This document shows positions 44,225-52,588 of a stretch of 64,000 bases of DNA, in pieces (positions within the stretch are counted from its first letter, which is position 1; each line of letters begins with the position of its first letter). The stretch lies in the NCBI RefSeq assembly GCF_014645815.1, contig NZ_BMML01000017.1, positions 159,571-223,570 of the forward strand, read 5' to 3'. A program made the translations under genes and the position numbers. This DNA comes from Streptomyces fuscichromogenes (GTDB lineage: Bacteria > Actinomycetota > Actinomycetes > Streptomycetales > Streptomycetaceae). The notes under the pieces were generated by a model. The model was not told the origin of the DNA, ran no database searches, and saw nothing but the letters and a program-made list of their open reading frames with translations.

Positions 44225-45567
44225 GACGCCCGCCGCAGCGCGTCGGCATAACTGACGACCTGCGCGCCGCCGTGCGCGTCGACGTACGCCTGCGCGGTCG
44301 CCCGTGTCACGAACGGCAGCAGCTGCCCACCGTCGGCCACCCACACCGCCTTGTCGGCGAACCAGAGGGTGCGGGTGGTGGCGTCGGGGACGTAAGCGGC
44401 GCGGATGTCGCCGTCGTGCCGGGCCATGTAGGCCAGCAGCTCCTTGGGGGAGCCGAAGCTCGTCGTTTTCCCGCCGCCCTTCGGCCACACCTCGCTCGCC
44501 GACGCCGGCGGTGCGGCATCGAGCCGCTTGGCGTAGTCGGCGGTGCCCAGAGCCGTCCTCACGTACCGGTCGTCGACGAACGAGTCCACGTCGACGTCAC
44601 CGGTCAGCTTGGCGGCCTTGAGCACCGAGACGTCCTGCTTCAGCGCGGAGACCAGCGCGGGCTTGACGGCCGGATCGAAGGTGGCGATGCCATGGGCGCC
44701 GTTGTAGAGGTAGACGACCTCCGCCGGCAGACCGGTGGCCTCGGCGACCTTCTCGGCGGCGGTCACGGGACGGGCGTTGAGGTAGTCGGTGGCCTCCGCC
44801 TGGGCCTTGAGGAAGGCTTCGAGGACGGCGGGTCGCTGCTTGGCGAAGGCCTCGCGGGCTACGACGCCGTGGAACGTGGGAAGGTTCAGCTGCGCGCCGT
44901 CGTAGAGCGCCTTCGCCTTGCCCTGGTAGGCGAGCAGGCCCGGCCAGGCCACGAACTGCGACAGCGCGTCCACGCTGCCCGCAGACAGGGCCGAAGCCCC
45001 CATGGCGGGCTGCTGGTTGAGTTTGGAGATGCCCTTGTCCGGGTCGATTCCGGCGCGCTGCAAGGCACGGACAAGGGTGCCGTCGGCGGCGGACCCGATG
45101 CTCGTCGAGACCTTCTTGCCCTTGAGGTCCGCCAACGACGTCAGCTTGGAGTCGGCTGCGGTGACCACGGTGTTGAGGCCGCCACGGAGGTTGTAGCCGG
45201 TGACGGAGACCAGGCGGGTCGGCTGGCCGAGCTGTTTGCCGCGGGCCGCGTTGAGCAGCAGGGGGAAGTCGCCCATCGAACCGATGTCGATCTTCCCGGC
45301 GGTCATGTCGGCGGTGATCGGGGCGCCCGTGGCGTAGTCCTGCCAGTCGACCTTGTAGGTGTGGCCGTCATGGAGGGCGTCGAGCTGCTGCTCGAAGTAG
45401 CCGAGGGAGCGCAACAGGGTGCCCGCCGTGACGGTGTTGATGGTCTTGGACTGGTAGCCGACGGTGATGGTGACCGTGTTGTCGTCGCCTGCCCGGGCGC
45501 TGCCGCCACATGCGGAGAGCGGCAGCAGGAGAACGGCTGCGGACGCGGCGATCGCTTTTCGCTTCAT
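44221..45567 (-). CDS. Substrate-binding lipoprotein with C-terminal NosL-like domain
   Basis: A 448-residue lipoprotein with the lipobox LSAC (lipidated Cys 20). Residues about 33-330 form an SsuA/NMT1-type periplasmic binding fold: VTVGYQSK-like start, KIDIGSMGDFPLLLNAA, LKGKKVSTSIGSAADGTLV. The last 80 residues (about 368-448) resemble the second half of NosL, the copper lipoprotein of nitrous oxide reductase assembly: LLAYMARHDGD, the Trp/Ala-Asp strand, LLPFVTRATAQAYVDAHGG and a final VSYADALR. The Met/Cys copper motif of NosL is not present. In the operon it follows the ferredoxin by 16 bp and overlaps the permease. Substrate unknown; a sulfonate-like compound is the family default. Confidence 0.82.
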   Translation of the reverse strand: MKRKAIAASAAVLLLPLSACGGSARAGDDNTVTITVGYQSKTINTVTAGTLLRSLGYFEQQLDALHDGHTYKVDWQDYATGAPITADMTAGKIDIGSMGDFPLLLNAARGKQLGQPTRLVSVTGYNLRGGLNTVVTAADSKLTSLADLKGKKVSTSIGSAADGTLVRALQRAGIDPDKGISKLNQQPAMGASALSAGSVDALSQFVAWPGLLAYQGKAKALYDGAQLNLPTFHGVVAREAFAKQRPAVLEAFLKAQAEATDYLNARPVTAAEKVAEATGLPAEVVYLYNGAHGIATFDPAVKPALVSALKQDVSVLKAAKLTGDVDVDSFVDDRYVRTALGTADYAKRLDAAPPASASEVWPKGGGKTTSFGSPKELLAYMARHDGDIRAAYVPDATTRTLWFADKAVWVADGGQLLPFVTRATAQAYVDAHGGAQVVSYADALRRAS

Positions 45568-45583
45568 GGGAGTTCTGGGCCTC

Positions 45584-45811
45584 TCACCGGAGCAGATAGG
45601 GCATGTTGACCGTGACGGCTCCGGTGGGACAGCGGGCCGCGCACGGGCCGCAGTACCAGCACTCGTCGACGTGCATGTAGGCCTTGCCGTTGCTCTCGTC
45701 GATGGCGAGGGAGTCCAGCGGGCACATGTCCACGCAGAGGGTGCAGCCGTCGATGCACTTCGACTCGTCGATGGTCACGGGCACGTCGGCCCGCTGGGGC
45801 GCCAGAGGCAT
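45584..45811 (-). CDS. AprB-like 2x[4Fe-4S] ferredoxin
   Basis: A 75-residue protein with two CxxCxxCxxxCP-type motifs: KCIDGCTLCVDMCPLDSLA, where the first spacing is widened to CxxxCxxC as in adenylylsulfate reductase beta, and CWYCGPCAARCPTGAVTVN. It lacks the C-terminal extension of AprB. It lies between the GntR gene and the binding protein gene, and is the likely electron carrier for the flavoprotein at the end of the operon. Confidence 0.88.
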   Translation of the reverse strand: MPLAPQRADVPVTIDESKCIDGCTLCVDMCPLDSLAIDESNGKAYMHVDECWYCGPCAARCPTGAVTVNMPYLLR

Positions 45812-45845
45812 GGCTGTCTCCAGGAAACGGGTCAGGCTGGGGTGG

Positions 45846-46655
45846 TCAGAGGGTGCGGTGAAGGAGGCCGCTCATGGTGATGCGGTCGCCGCGGAACCGG
45901 ATGAACTCCAGGTCGACGGGCCGGCCGTCGGCGAGGTGGGTGAGCCGTTCCAGCATCAGGACGGCCGCTCCGCGCGGGGCCTGGAGCACGGCGGCGGAGT
46001 GGGCGTCCGCGTTCACCGCCTCCAGGGTGATCTCGGCGTGGCCCAGAGGCTGTCCGGTGATCGACTCCAGGAGCCTGAAGACGTCGTTGTTCTCCAGGTC
46101 GGCGCCGAGGAGGGCGGTGCCGATGTCGAGAGGGATGTAGGTGAGGTCGAGGGAGAGGGGAAGGCCGTTCAGACGGCGCAGACGTTCGATGTAGAGGACG
46201 TCGGCGCCGGGCGGGACGCTGAGGCGTTCGGCGACCGGGGTGGGCGCCGGGGCGGGTCCCATGGTGCGGACCTCGTTGGTGACCTGGCCGTGTTCGCGAA
46301 GGGTTTCCGCGAGGCCCATCAGACGGTCCAGCCCGTGCGGGTACTTGCGGGCGACGACCACGGTGCCCACGCCGGGCAACCGGTCCACCAGCCCTTCCGC
46401 CCGCAGCAGGTCCAGGGCCTGACGGACGGTGTTACGAGTGGCGCGGTAGTCGTCGGCGAGCGTGGATTCGTGCGGGAGCGCGCCGTCCGGGAAGGCGCCG
46501 GTGAGGATCTGGTGGCGCAGGAGGTCGGCGAGCTGCCGGGCCTGGTCCGCCCGCAGCCGGCGACGCGTCCGGTGGGCGGCGACCGTGGTCGCGGCGCCCT
46601 GACCGGAGTGCTCTCGGATGCGGTCGGCGGGTGGCATGGCTGGAACCATACCCAT
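45846..46655 (-). CDS. GntR family regulator with UTRA domain (HutC type)
   Basis: A 269-residue repressor. The winged helix lies at about 37-100 (LADLLRHQILTGAFPDGALPHESTLADDYRATRNTVRQAL), and the UTRA ligand domain at about 120-262. It is first in the minus-strand operon, 34 bp ahead of the ferredoxin gene, and probably senses the transported compound. Start uncertain: ATG 46655 or ATG 46637, the latter beginning MPPADR. Neither has a clear ribosome site, and a leaderless transcript is possible. Confidence 0.85.
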   Translation of the reverse strand: MGMVPAMPPADRIREHSGQGAATTVAAHRTRRRLRADQARQLADLLRHQILTGAFPDGALPHESTLADDYRATRNTVRQALDLLRAEGLVDRLPGVGTVVVARKYPHGLDRLMGLAETLREHGQVTNEVRTMGPAPAPTPVAERLSVPPGADVLYIERLRRLNGLPLSLDLTYIPLDIGTALLGADLENNDVFRLLESITGQPLGHAEITLEAVNADAHSAAVLQAPRGAAVLMLERLTHLADGRPVDLEFIRFRGDRITMSGLLHRTL

Positions 46656-46657
46656 GC
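46634..46657. promoter_or_regulatory. Inverted repeat at the GntR start
   Basis: GCATGG-N12-CCATGC, with an inner TGG-AA-CCA, overlaps both possible start codons of the GntR gene. A candidate autoregulatory operator. Confidence 0.4.
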
Positions 46658-46824
46658 GGTAGGGAAGTGGGTGTTGCGGAAATGTTGCGCCACTTCAGGC
46701 CCCGTCCGGTACGCCGCTGAGCTGGGTTTATGCGGCGACGCGAGGAAGATGTGCCACCAGGGCGGCGAGCTGTGCGGAGATGTCGGCGCACGCCCGGACG
46801 TCCCCCCGATCCGGCCGGAACGTC

Positions 46825-47763
46825 CTAGCCGAGCGCGGTCAGTCCCGGTGCGAACGTGATCAGGATCGGCAGCAGGGGGACCAGGGCTGCCACCGTCGTC
46901 GTGAGGGCCCGCTGGTGGCGCAGCAGCCGTGGTGGTGGTTCCAGCAGGCGGTCGACCCGTTCGCCCAGCAGCCGGCGGCTCGACGCGCAGGACAGGACCC
47001 CGCGGTGCTGGTTCAGTTCGATCAGGGCCAGGGCGGTGGTGAGGTGGCCGCAACGGCGGGACGCCGTGTCGTCCGCGGCGAGTTCGACGAGCCGGTGGGT
47101 CTGGTCGCAGAAGTGCGAGAAGAGCGGCACGCGCGGGAAGCCCGTGGCCAGCGCGCTGGACAGGTGGAGCAGCCAGTCGTGGTGGGCGCGGGCATGGCCC
47201 TGCTCATGGGTGAGTACGGCGTCGAGCTGGTGGTCGGTGAGGCGGTGCAGCGCCCCCGTCGTCACGACCAGCTGGGGTGGATGGCCCGGCATCCACCAGG
47301 CGTCCGGGTACTCGTCCTCAAGTACCAGCATCGGTCCGCGTGCCGCGGGCAGTCCCGCCGGCAGTTCGGGTGCCCGCTCGCGCAGGTGTGCGCGGGTCCG
47401 GTCGCGGCGCCGCCGGGCCTCGACGAGTTCGCGGGCGAGCATCGCCGTCGTCCACGCTGCCCCGCATGCCAGCAGCATCGTCAGGGCGACCGCCCACACG
47501 GGCGCGACCGAGAGGTCGTACGCGGCGGTGACCGCCGGTGGCGCCGGTGCGAACACCCGGTCGCGCACGGTGTGGAAGACGGCCGCCGCGCCCAGGATCA
47601 GCGCGGTCAGGCAGCACATCAGCACGGTGGCGACCAGACACTGCCACACCCACAGCGCGACCACCGGTTCCCGCTCCGGCCACAGGGACCGCACCAGGGC
47701 GCGTGGCGCGGGTACGGCGGCCGTCAGGGCGACGGCGGTCAGCAGGAGCAGGCAGACGGTCAT
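46825..47763 (-). CDS. M56 family (BlaR1-like) membrane metallopeptidase
   Basis: A 312-residue zinc peptidase. Four hydrophobic segments, two of them N-terminal, flank a cytoplasmic domain with the HExxH motif HEQGH at 186-190 and a downstream ELAADDTAS that should supply the third ligand. This is the actinobacterial M56 type, without a penicillin-binding sensor domain. Such genes normally sit beside a BlaI/CopY repressor; none is found within several kilobases here. The ATG at 47763 follows GGAG. Target unknown. Confidence 0.82.
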   Translation of the reverse strand: MTVCLLLLTAVALTAAVPAPRALVRSLWPEREPVVALWVWQCLVATVLMCCLTALILGAAAVFHTVRDRVFAPAPPAVTAAYDLSVAPVWAVALTMLLACGAAWTTAMLARELVEARRRRDRTRAHLRERAPELPAGLPAARGPMLVLEDEYPDAWWMPGHPPQLVVTTGALHRLTDHQLDAVLTHEQGHARAHHDWLLHLSSALATGFPRVPLFSHFCDQTHRLVELAADDTASRRCGHLTTALALIELNQHRGVLSCASSRRLLGERVDRLLEPPPRLLRHQRALTTTVAALVPLLPILITFAPGLTALG

Positions 47764-47824
47764 GCCAGGGCTCCGTTTCCTGATCGGAGATGGGCGCGGG
47801 TGGCGGGTGGTGCGGGGTGATACG

Positions 47825-47932
47825 CCGTCGCGTCGCATGACATGGCGCGTGCGCCGGCGCGTCACGATGTGCGCGCGCCGACGCCTCGCATGCTGCGCGT
47901 GCGGGCGCATCGCATGGTGCGTGTTCCGTCAG
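47825..47932. repeat. 24-27-bp imperfect tandem repeat
   Basis: Four degenerate units of about 24 bp, each built around CGCATG(A/C/G)...GCGCGTGCG, upstream of the M56 gene. They fill most of the 285-bp space before the fumarylacetoacetase stop. GC-rich, no open frame. Confidence 0.6.
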
Positions 47933-48048
47933 TATGACGGTCCCTGGTGCCCCGAGTCAGGTGTCGACGGCGATCCGGACGCCCCGCTTCATGGCTCGGC
48001 GAGCCGTGGTTCGACCCTGCTCCCGCACCGCCTGCCGCGCCGCCTTCC

Positions 48049-49269
48049 TCACCCCGCCGTGATGCGTCCCCTGACCTCCCCGAGCCCCACCCGGGTGCCG
48101 CCCGGTCCCGGGGCCCACCCCGTCAGCGTCACCACGTCGCCGTCCTCCAGGTACGTCCGCTTCCCGTCCGGGAGTTCGAGCGGATCGCGGCCGTTCCATG
48201 TCAGTTCCAGCAGCGAGCCGCGTTCCCCGGGCTCCGCGCCGCTCACAGTGCCGGAGCCGTAGAGGTCGCCGGTGCGCAAGGAAGCGCCGTTGACCGTCAG
48301 GTGGGCGAGTTGCTGGGCGGCGGTCCAGTACATGGTGGAGAACGGTGGCTCGGACACCGTGTGCCCGTTGATCGCGATCGAGATCCGCAGGTCGTAACCG
48401 GCGGGTTCCTCCGTGGCGTCGTCGAGGTACGGCAGCAGCGGGTGCGTCCGGCTCGGCGGGGCGACCCGTGCCTCCTCCAGCGCGTCCAGCGGGGTGATCC
48501 ACGCCGAGACCGAGGTGGCGAACGACTTGCCGAGGAACGGGCCGAGCGGGACGTACTCCCAGGCCTGGATGTCCCGTGCCGACCAGTCGTTCAACAGGCA
48601 CAGGCCGAACACGTGCTCCCTGAAGTCGCCCAGCGCCACCGGTCTGCCCTGCTGCGACGGTGTGCCGACGACGAAGCCGACCTCGGCCTCGATGTCCAGC
48701 CGCAGCGACGGGCCGAACTCCGGCGCCGGGTCCGACGGCGCCTTCCGCTGCCCCGAGGGTCGTACGACCTCCGTCCCGGACACCACGACCGTGCCCGCGC
48801 GGCCGTGGTAACCGATCGGCAGATGCTTCCAGTTGGGCGTCAGCGGTTCGGCGGCGTCGGGGCGGAAGATGCGGCCGGCGTTCCGGGCGTGGTTCTCGGA
48901 GGCGTAGAAGTCGACGTAGTCGGCGACCTCGAAGGGGAGGTGCAGGGTCACCTCGGGCAGCGGGTGCAGGAGCGGGGCGAGTGTCTCGCGGTGGGCGGGC
49001 ACGGTCACCCAGGCGGTCAGGGCGCGCCGTACGTCCGACCAGGCGGTGCGGCCCGCGGCCAGCAGCGGGTTGAGCGTCGGGCGGGCGAGCAGGGAGGCGT
49101 ACGGGGAGCCGAGTGCGAGGGCCGCGGCTCCGGCGTCGAGGACGTGGTCGCCGAGGCGGACGCCGACCCTCCGTTCCGTGCTCCCCGAGGTCGAGAACAC
49201 GCCATACGGAAGGTTGTGCGGGCCGAAGGGGTCACCCTCGGGGACCTCGAAAGGGGGCAAGGGGGGCAT
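48049..49269 (-). CDS. fahA: Fumarylacetoacetase
   Basis: A 406-residue hydrolase of the last step in tyrosine and homogentisate breakdown, giving fumarate and acetoacetate. The N-terminal SH3-like domain (GVFSTSGSTERRVGVRLGD) and the catalytic domain with DYVDFYASENHARNAG and metal-binding region EAEVGFVV, LLNDWSARDIQAWEYVPLGPF are all present. The gene stands alone, as often in Streptomyces, away from hmgA and hppD. The N-terminal ATG after a GAGAGCGAGG region looks right. Confidence 0.93.
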   Translation of the reverse strand: MPPLPPFEVPEGDPFGPHNLPYGVFSTSGSTERRVGVRLGDHVLDAGAAALALGSPYASLLARPTLNPLLAAGRTAWSDVRRALTAWVTVPAHRETLAPLLHPLPEVTLHLPFEVADYVDFYASENHARNAGRIFRPDAAEPLTPNWKHLPIGYHGRAGTVVVSGTEVVRPSGQRKAPSDPAPEFGPSLRLDIEAEVGFVVGTPSQQGRPVALGDFREHVFGLCLLNDWSARDIQAWEYVPLGPFLGKSFATSVSAWITPLDALEEARVAPPSRTHPLLPYLDDATEEPAGYDLRISIAINGHTVSEPPFSTMYWTAAQQLAHLTVNGASLRTGDLYGSGTVSGAEPGERGSLLELTWNGRDPLELPDGKRTYLEDGDVVTLTGWAPGPGGTRVGLGEVRGRITAG

Positions 49270-49504
49270 GGGGTGACTGCCTCGCTCTCATCCGTGCCGC
49301 GCGGGGGACGGCCATGTGGCGACGTCACTATGGCGTTGCGCGGCGTTCCATGTGGTCGCGCCACACGTTACGGGTGAGTTGGCTGTCGTGGCAGTGTCTA
49401 AAGAGTTCGCAATGTCCCAATAGCCCTTGTCGGAGCGGGCAATTCCGGCTTAGCGTCCTTTGGGGGACACGGACGGGGTGGATCCGGTCCGTAGAGGGGG
49501 ACAC

Positions 49505-50782
49505 GTGGGGGGACCCGTGGCCAGGAATGCCGTCAGCGTGCCGTTCGAGGCGGACCGCGACGTGCCGGGCCTGATCGTCAAGTTCGGCGACTATCCGCTG
49601 CACCACGGCGGGGTCGGCGCGATTCGCAGTCTGGGCCGCGTGGGCGTTCCCATGTACGCGATCACGGAGGACGCTTATACACCGGCGGCCTCCTCCCGTT
49701 ATCTCAGACGGGCGTTCGTGTGGCCGACGACGGGAGCCGAGGAACCGGACCGTCTCGTCGAGGGACTGCTGCGCATCGGCCGCCGCATCGGCCGTCCGGC
49801 CGTGCTGATCCCCACGGACGAGGAGGCGGCCGTCCTGATCGCGGAACACCAGGACGCGCTCGGCGACCGCTTCCTCTTCCCGCGTGTGGAACCCGAACTG
49901 CCCCGTCGGCTGGCGAGCAAGCAGGGCCTGCACGAACTGTGCGTGGAACACGGCATCCCTAGCCCGGCGGCCGCCTTCCCCGACTCGTACGACGAGCTCG
50001 TCGACTTCGCGGAGAAGGCCCGCTTCCCGATCGTTGCCAAGAACCGTGAGGCGTTCGTCCGGCGCAAGCAGCCCGCGGTCAACGGAACGACGCGGATCGC
50101 CACCCGGGAGGGGCTGCTCACCCTCGCCCGCGACTGGGGCGCCCATCCAGGTGTCATCCTCCAGGAGTACCTCCCGCGGGAGGAGGCCGAGGACTGGATC
50201 GTGCACGCCTACTTCGACGCCGACTCCACTCCGCGCGCCCTGTTCACCGGCGTCAAGGTCCGCTCCTGGCCGCCGCACGCGGGCATGACCGCGAACGCCT
50301 ACGTCGTCGACAACCCGGAACTCGCCGACCTCGCCGCGCGTTTCATCAAACAGATCGGCTTCACCGGCATCATCGATCTCGACCTGCGCTTCGACCGCCG
50401 CGACGGACAGTACAAGCTGCTCGACTTCAACCCGCGCATGGGCGCCCAGTTCCGGCTCTTCGAGAGCGAGTCGGGGGTGGACGTCGTACGCGCCATGCAC
50501 CTGGACCTGACCGGGCGCCGCGTTCCGGAGGGGGAACAGCGCGCCGGCCACCGGTACGTCGTGGAGAACATCGACCTGCCCGCCCTCCTCGCCTACCGCC
50601 GCAGCGGCTATACGACGCCGCACGCACCGAAGCGGCCGAGCGGGACCGAGCTGGCCTGGCTGGCGGGTGACGACCCGATGCCGTTCGTCACGATGCTCGC
50701 CCGCTTCGTGCGTCCGGGCGCGAAGCACCTCTACCAGCTGTGGCGCACCAACCGCCGCGGCTCAGGCACCGCCACGAAGTAG
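49505..50782 (+). CDS. ATP-grasp domain carboxylate-amine ligase-like protein
   Basis: A 425-residue ATP-grasp enzyme. The N-terminal Rossmann-like part starts GLIVKFGDYPLHHGGVGAIRSLGRVG; the ATP-grasp core has PIVAKNREAF (phosphate-anchoring Lys), VILQEYLPREEAEDWIVHAYFD, and DLDLRFDRRDGQYKLLDFNPRMGAQF for the Mg ligands. A C-terminal helical part follows. Start uncertain: GTG 49505 after AGAGGGGG, or GTG 49517. It is followed by the remnant of an FAD-dependent oxidoreductase that is its usual neighbour. Substrates unknown. Confidence 0.82.
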   Translation: MGGPVARNAVSVPFEADRDVPGLIVKFGDYPLHHGGVGAIRSLGRVGVPMYAITEDAYTPAASSRYLRRAFVWPTTGAEEPDRLVEGLLRIGRRIGRPAVLIPTDEEAAVLIAEHQDALGDRFLFPRVEPELPRRLASKQGLHELCVEHGIPSPAAAFPDSYDELVDFAEKARFPIVAKNREAFVRRKQPAVNGTTRIATREGLLTLARDWGAHPGVILQEYLPREEAEDWIVHAYFDADSTPRALFTGVKVRSWPPHAGMTANAYVVDNPELADLAARFIKQIGFTGIIDLDLRFDRRDGQYKLLDFNPRMGAQFRLFESESGVDVVRAMHLDLTGRRVPEGEQRAGHRYVVENIDLPALLAYRRSGYTTPHAPKRPSGTELAWLAGDDPMPFVTMLARFVRPGAKHLYQLWRTNRRGSGTATK

Positions 50783-50819
50783 GCGCCACGGCCCTGGGGG
50801 GGGAGGGGGGAGGGACTTC

Positions 50820-51179
50820 GTGATCGAACCGGTAGCAGTCATCGGCGCCGGGCCCTTCGGCCTGTCCACCGCCGCCCATCTGCGGGCGCGCGGTGTCCCT
50901 GCCCAGATCTTCGGCGACCCCATGGTCGGCTGGCGCGACCACATGCCGGCCGGGATGATCCTGAAGTCCACCCCGGCCGCCTCCGACCTGGACTGCCACA
51001 GCGCGGGCACACCCTCGCCGACTAATGCGACACGGCCGGGATCCGCCGACTGGTCGTCGAACCGGATTCCGAGCCGCCGGACCTCCCCTGCCTGCAGCAC
51101 ACCGCGGACCGGGCCCACCGAAAACGTAACGCCCGCCACTGACAACGGCCCCATCAAGGAGGCGGCGGGCGCCACTTGA
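50820..51179 (+). pseudogene. Remnant of a FAD/NAD(P)-binding oxidoreductase
   Basis: The first 60 residues from GTG 50820 are a good flavoprotein N-terminus: VAVIGAGPFGLSTAAHLRAR and DHMPAGMILKSTPAASDL. After about base 51000 the coding sense moves to another frame, where GHTLAD is followed at once by a TAA and then CDTAGIRRLVVEPDSE, so there is both a frameshift and a stop. The gene breaks off after about 100 codons, with no trace of the remaining 300 or so residues expected. It sits 37 bp after the ATP-grasp gene, following a long G-run (50796-50814) that could be a slippage point. Confidence 0.75.
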
Positions 51180-51230
51180 GGCCGGAACGCACTGTGAGTC
51201 CCAGGGGCGTCCGGTCCGTATTCTCTGATC

Positions 51231-52037
51231 ATGGTCGCTCCCTCCCCGTACTCACTGATCGCCACCGACCTGGACGGCACGCTGCTGCGCGGCGACGACA
51301 CCCTCTCGGAACGGTCGATCGCCGCGCTCGCGCGGGCCGGCCGGGCCGGTGCCAGGCACCTCGTGGTGACCGGCCGTCCCGCGCCGAGAGTGCGCCCGCT
51401 CCTCGACGACCTCGGCTGCACGGGACTCGCGGTCTGCGGCCAGGGCGCACAGGTGTACGACGCCGGTGCGGACCGGCTGCTGTGGTCGGTCACCCTGGAC
51501 CGGGAACTGGCGGAGACCGCGCTCGGCAAGATCGAGGCCGAGGTCGGCCAGGTGTACGCGGCGGTCGACCAGGACGGCGTGGACGGGCTCACGCTCATTG
51601 AGCCGGGCTATCTGATGCCCCACCCCACACTGCCCGCGCTGCGCGTCGCCCGCCGTGACGACCTGTGGTGCGCGCCCATCAGCAAGGTGCTGCTGCGCCA
51701 CCACACCCTGTCCGACGACGAACTGGCGGCGATCGCCCGCTCGGTGGTCGGGTCACTGGCGACGGTCACCATGTCGGGGCCGGGGACCGTCGAACTCCAG
51801 CCCTGCGGGGTGACCAAGGCGACCGGGCTCGCCCTCGCCGCCGGCCATCTCGGGCTGAGCTCCGCACAGGCCATCGCCTTCGGTGACATGCCCAACGACA
51901 TCCCGATGTTCCAGTGGGCGGCCCACGGGGTGGCGATGGCCAACGCCCACCCCGAACTCAAGGCGCTGGCCGACGAGATCACCACGTCGAACGAGGACGA
52001 CGGCATCGCCGTCGTCCTCGAAAGACTCTTCGACTGA
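51231..52037 (+). CDS. HAD superfamily (Cof-type) phosphatase
   Basis: A 268-residue hydrolase of the Cof/YbiV type IIB group. Motif I DLDGTLLRGDDTLSE, motif II VVTGR, motif III Lys in ISKVLL, and motif IV GDMPNDIPMFQWA with the metal aspartates. Such enzymes act on sugar phosphates, nucleotides or flavin phosphates; the substrate is not evident. Convergent with the transglycosylase gene. Confidence 0.88.
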   Translation: MVAPSPYSLIATDLDGTLLRGDDTLSERSIAALARAGRAGARHLVVTGRPAPRVRPLLDDLGCTGLAVCGQGAQVYDAGADRLLWSVTLDRELAETALGKIEAEVGQVYAAVDQDGVDGLTLIEPGYLMPHPTLPALRVARRDDLWCAPISKVLLRHHTLSDDELAAIARSVVGSLATVTMSGPGTVELQPCGVTKATGLALAAGHLGLSSAQAIAFGDMPNDIPMFQWAAHGVAMANAHPELKALADEITTSNEDDGIAVVLERLFD

Positions 52038-52070
52038 CGCCGTGCGTCGGCCGGGGTCGGCCGGCGTCGG

Positions 52071-52571
52071 TCAGTACGCGCCGTGCACGTTGTCCATCGA
52101 GCCGTACCGCGCGGCGGCGTAGTTGCAGGCGGCCGTGATGTTCGCGACCGGGTCGTAGATGTCGAACGACGTGCCGGCCACGTGGTAGGCGTTGAACGTC
52201 GGGTCGATCACCTGGAGCAGGCCCTTGGACGGGATGCCCTTGGCCGCGTTGGAGTCCCAGAGGTTGATGGCCCGCGGGTTGCCGGAGGACTCCCGGATGA
52301 TGTTGCGGTAGATGCCGTTGTAGGAGCCCGGGATCTTCTTCTCGGCCATGATCGCGAGCGACTCGCGGATCCAGCCGTCGAGGTTGTTCGGGTACCCGGC
52401 CAGGGTCGTCGAGGCGGTCGAGGTGGCGGATCCGGCGGCGGGGGTGGCGGCGGACGCGGCGGTTGCCCCGATGAGAGGCAGGGCGAGGACGGCGGCGCCG
52501 GTGCCGGCGGCGACGAGCGTGCGGATGATGCGGTTGCGGCGCGGAGTGCGGTGCTGGGCGGCAGCAAGCAT
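52071..52571 (-). CDS. Secreted SLT-type transglycosylase-like protein
   Basis: A 166-residue secreted protein. The signal peptide covers about 18-43 (LVAAGTGAAVLALPLIGATAASA). The mature part is a lysozyme/SLT fold: IYRNIIRESSGNPRAINLWD with the catalytic Glu, GLLQVIDPTF, and DPVANITAACNYAAARYGSM at the end. It should cleave glycan strands in the cell wall. The ATG at 52571 follows GGAGAGGAA. A c-di-AMP riboswitch (52589-52755) lies directly upstream on the same strand, as known for several Streptomyces wall hydrolases. Confidence 0.9.
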   Translation of the reverse strand: MLAAAQHRTPRRNRIIRTLVAAGTGAAVLALPLIGATAASAATPAAGSATSTASTTLAGYPNNLDGWIRESLAIMAEKKIPGSYNGIYRNIIRESSGNPRAINLWDSNAAKGIPSKGLLQVIDPTFNAYHVAGTSFDIYDPVANITAACNYAAARYGSMDNVHGAY

Positions 52572-52588
52572 GGCGTTGTTCCTCTCCG

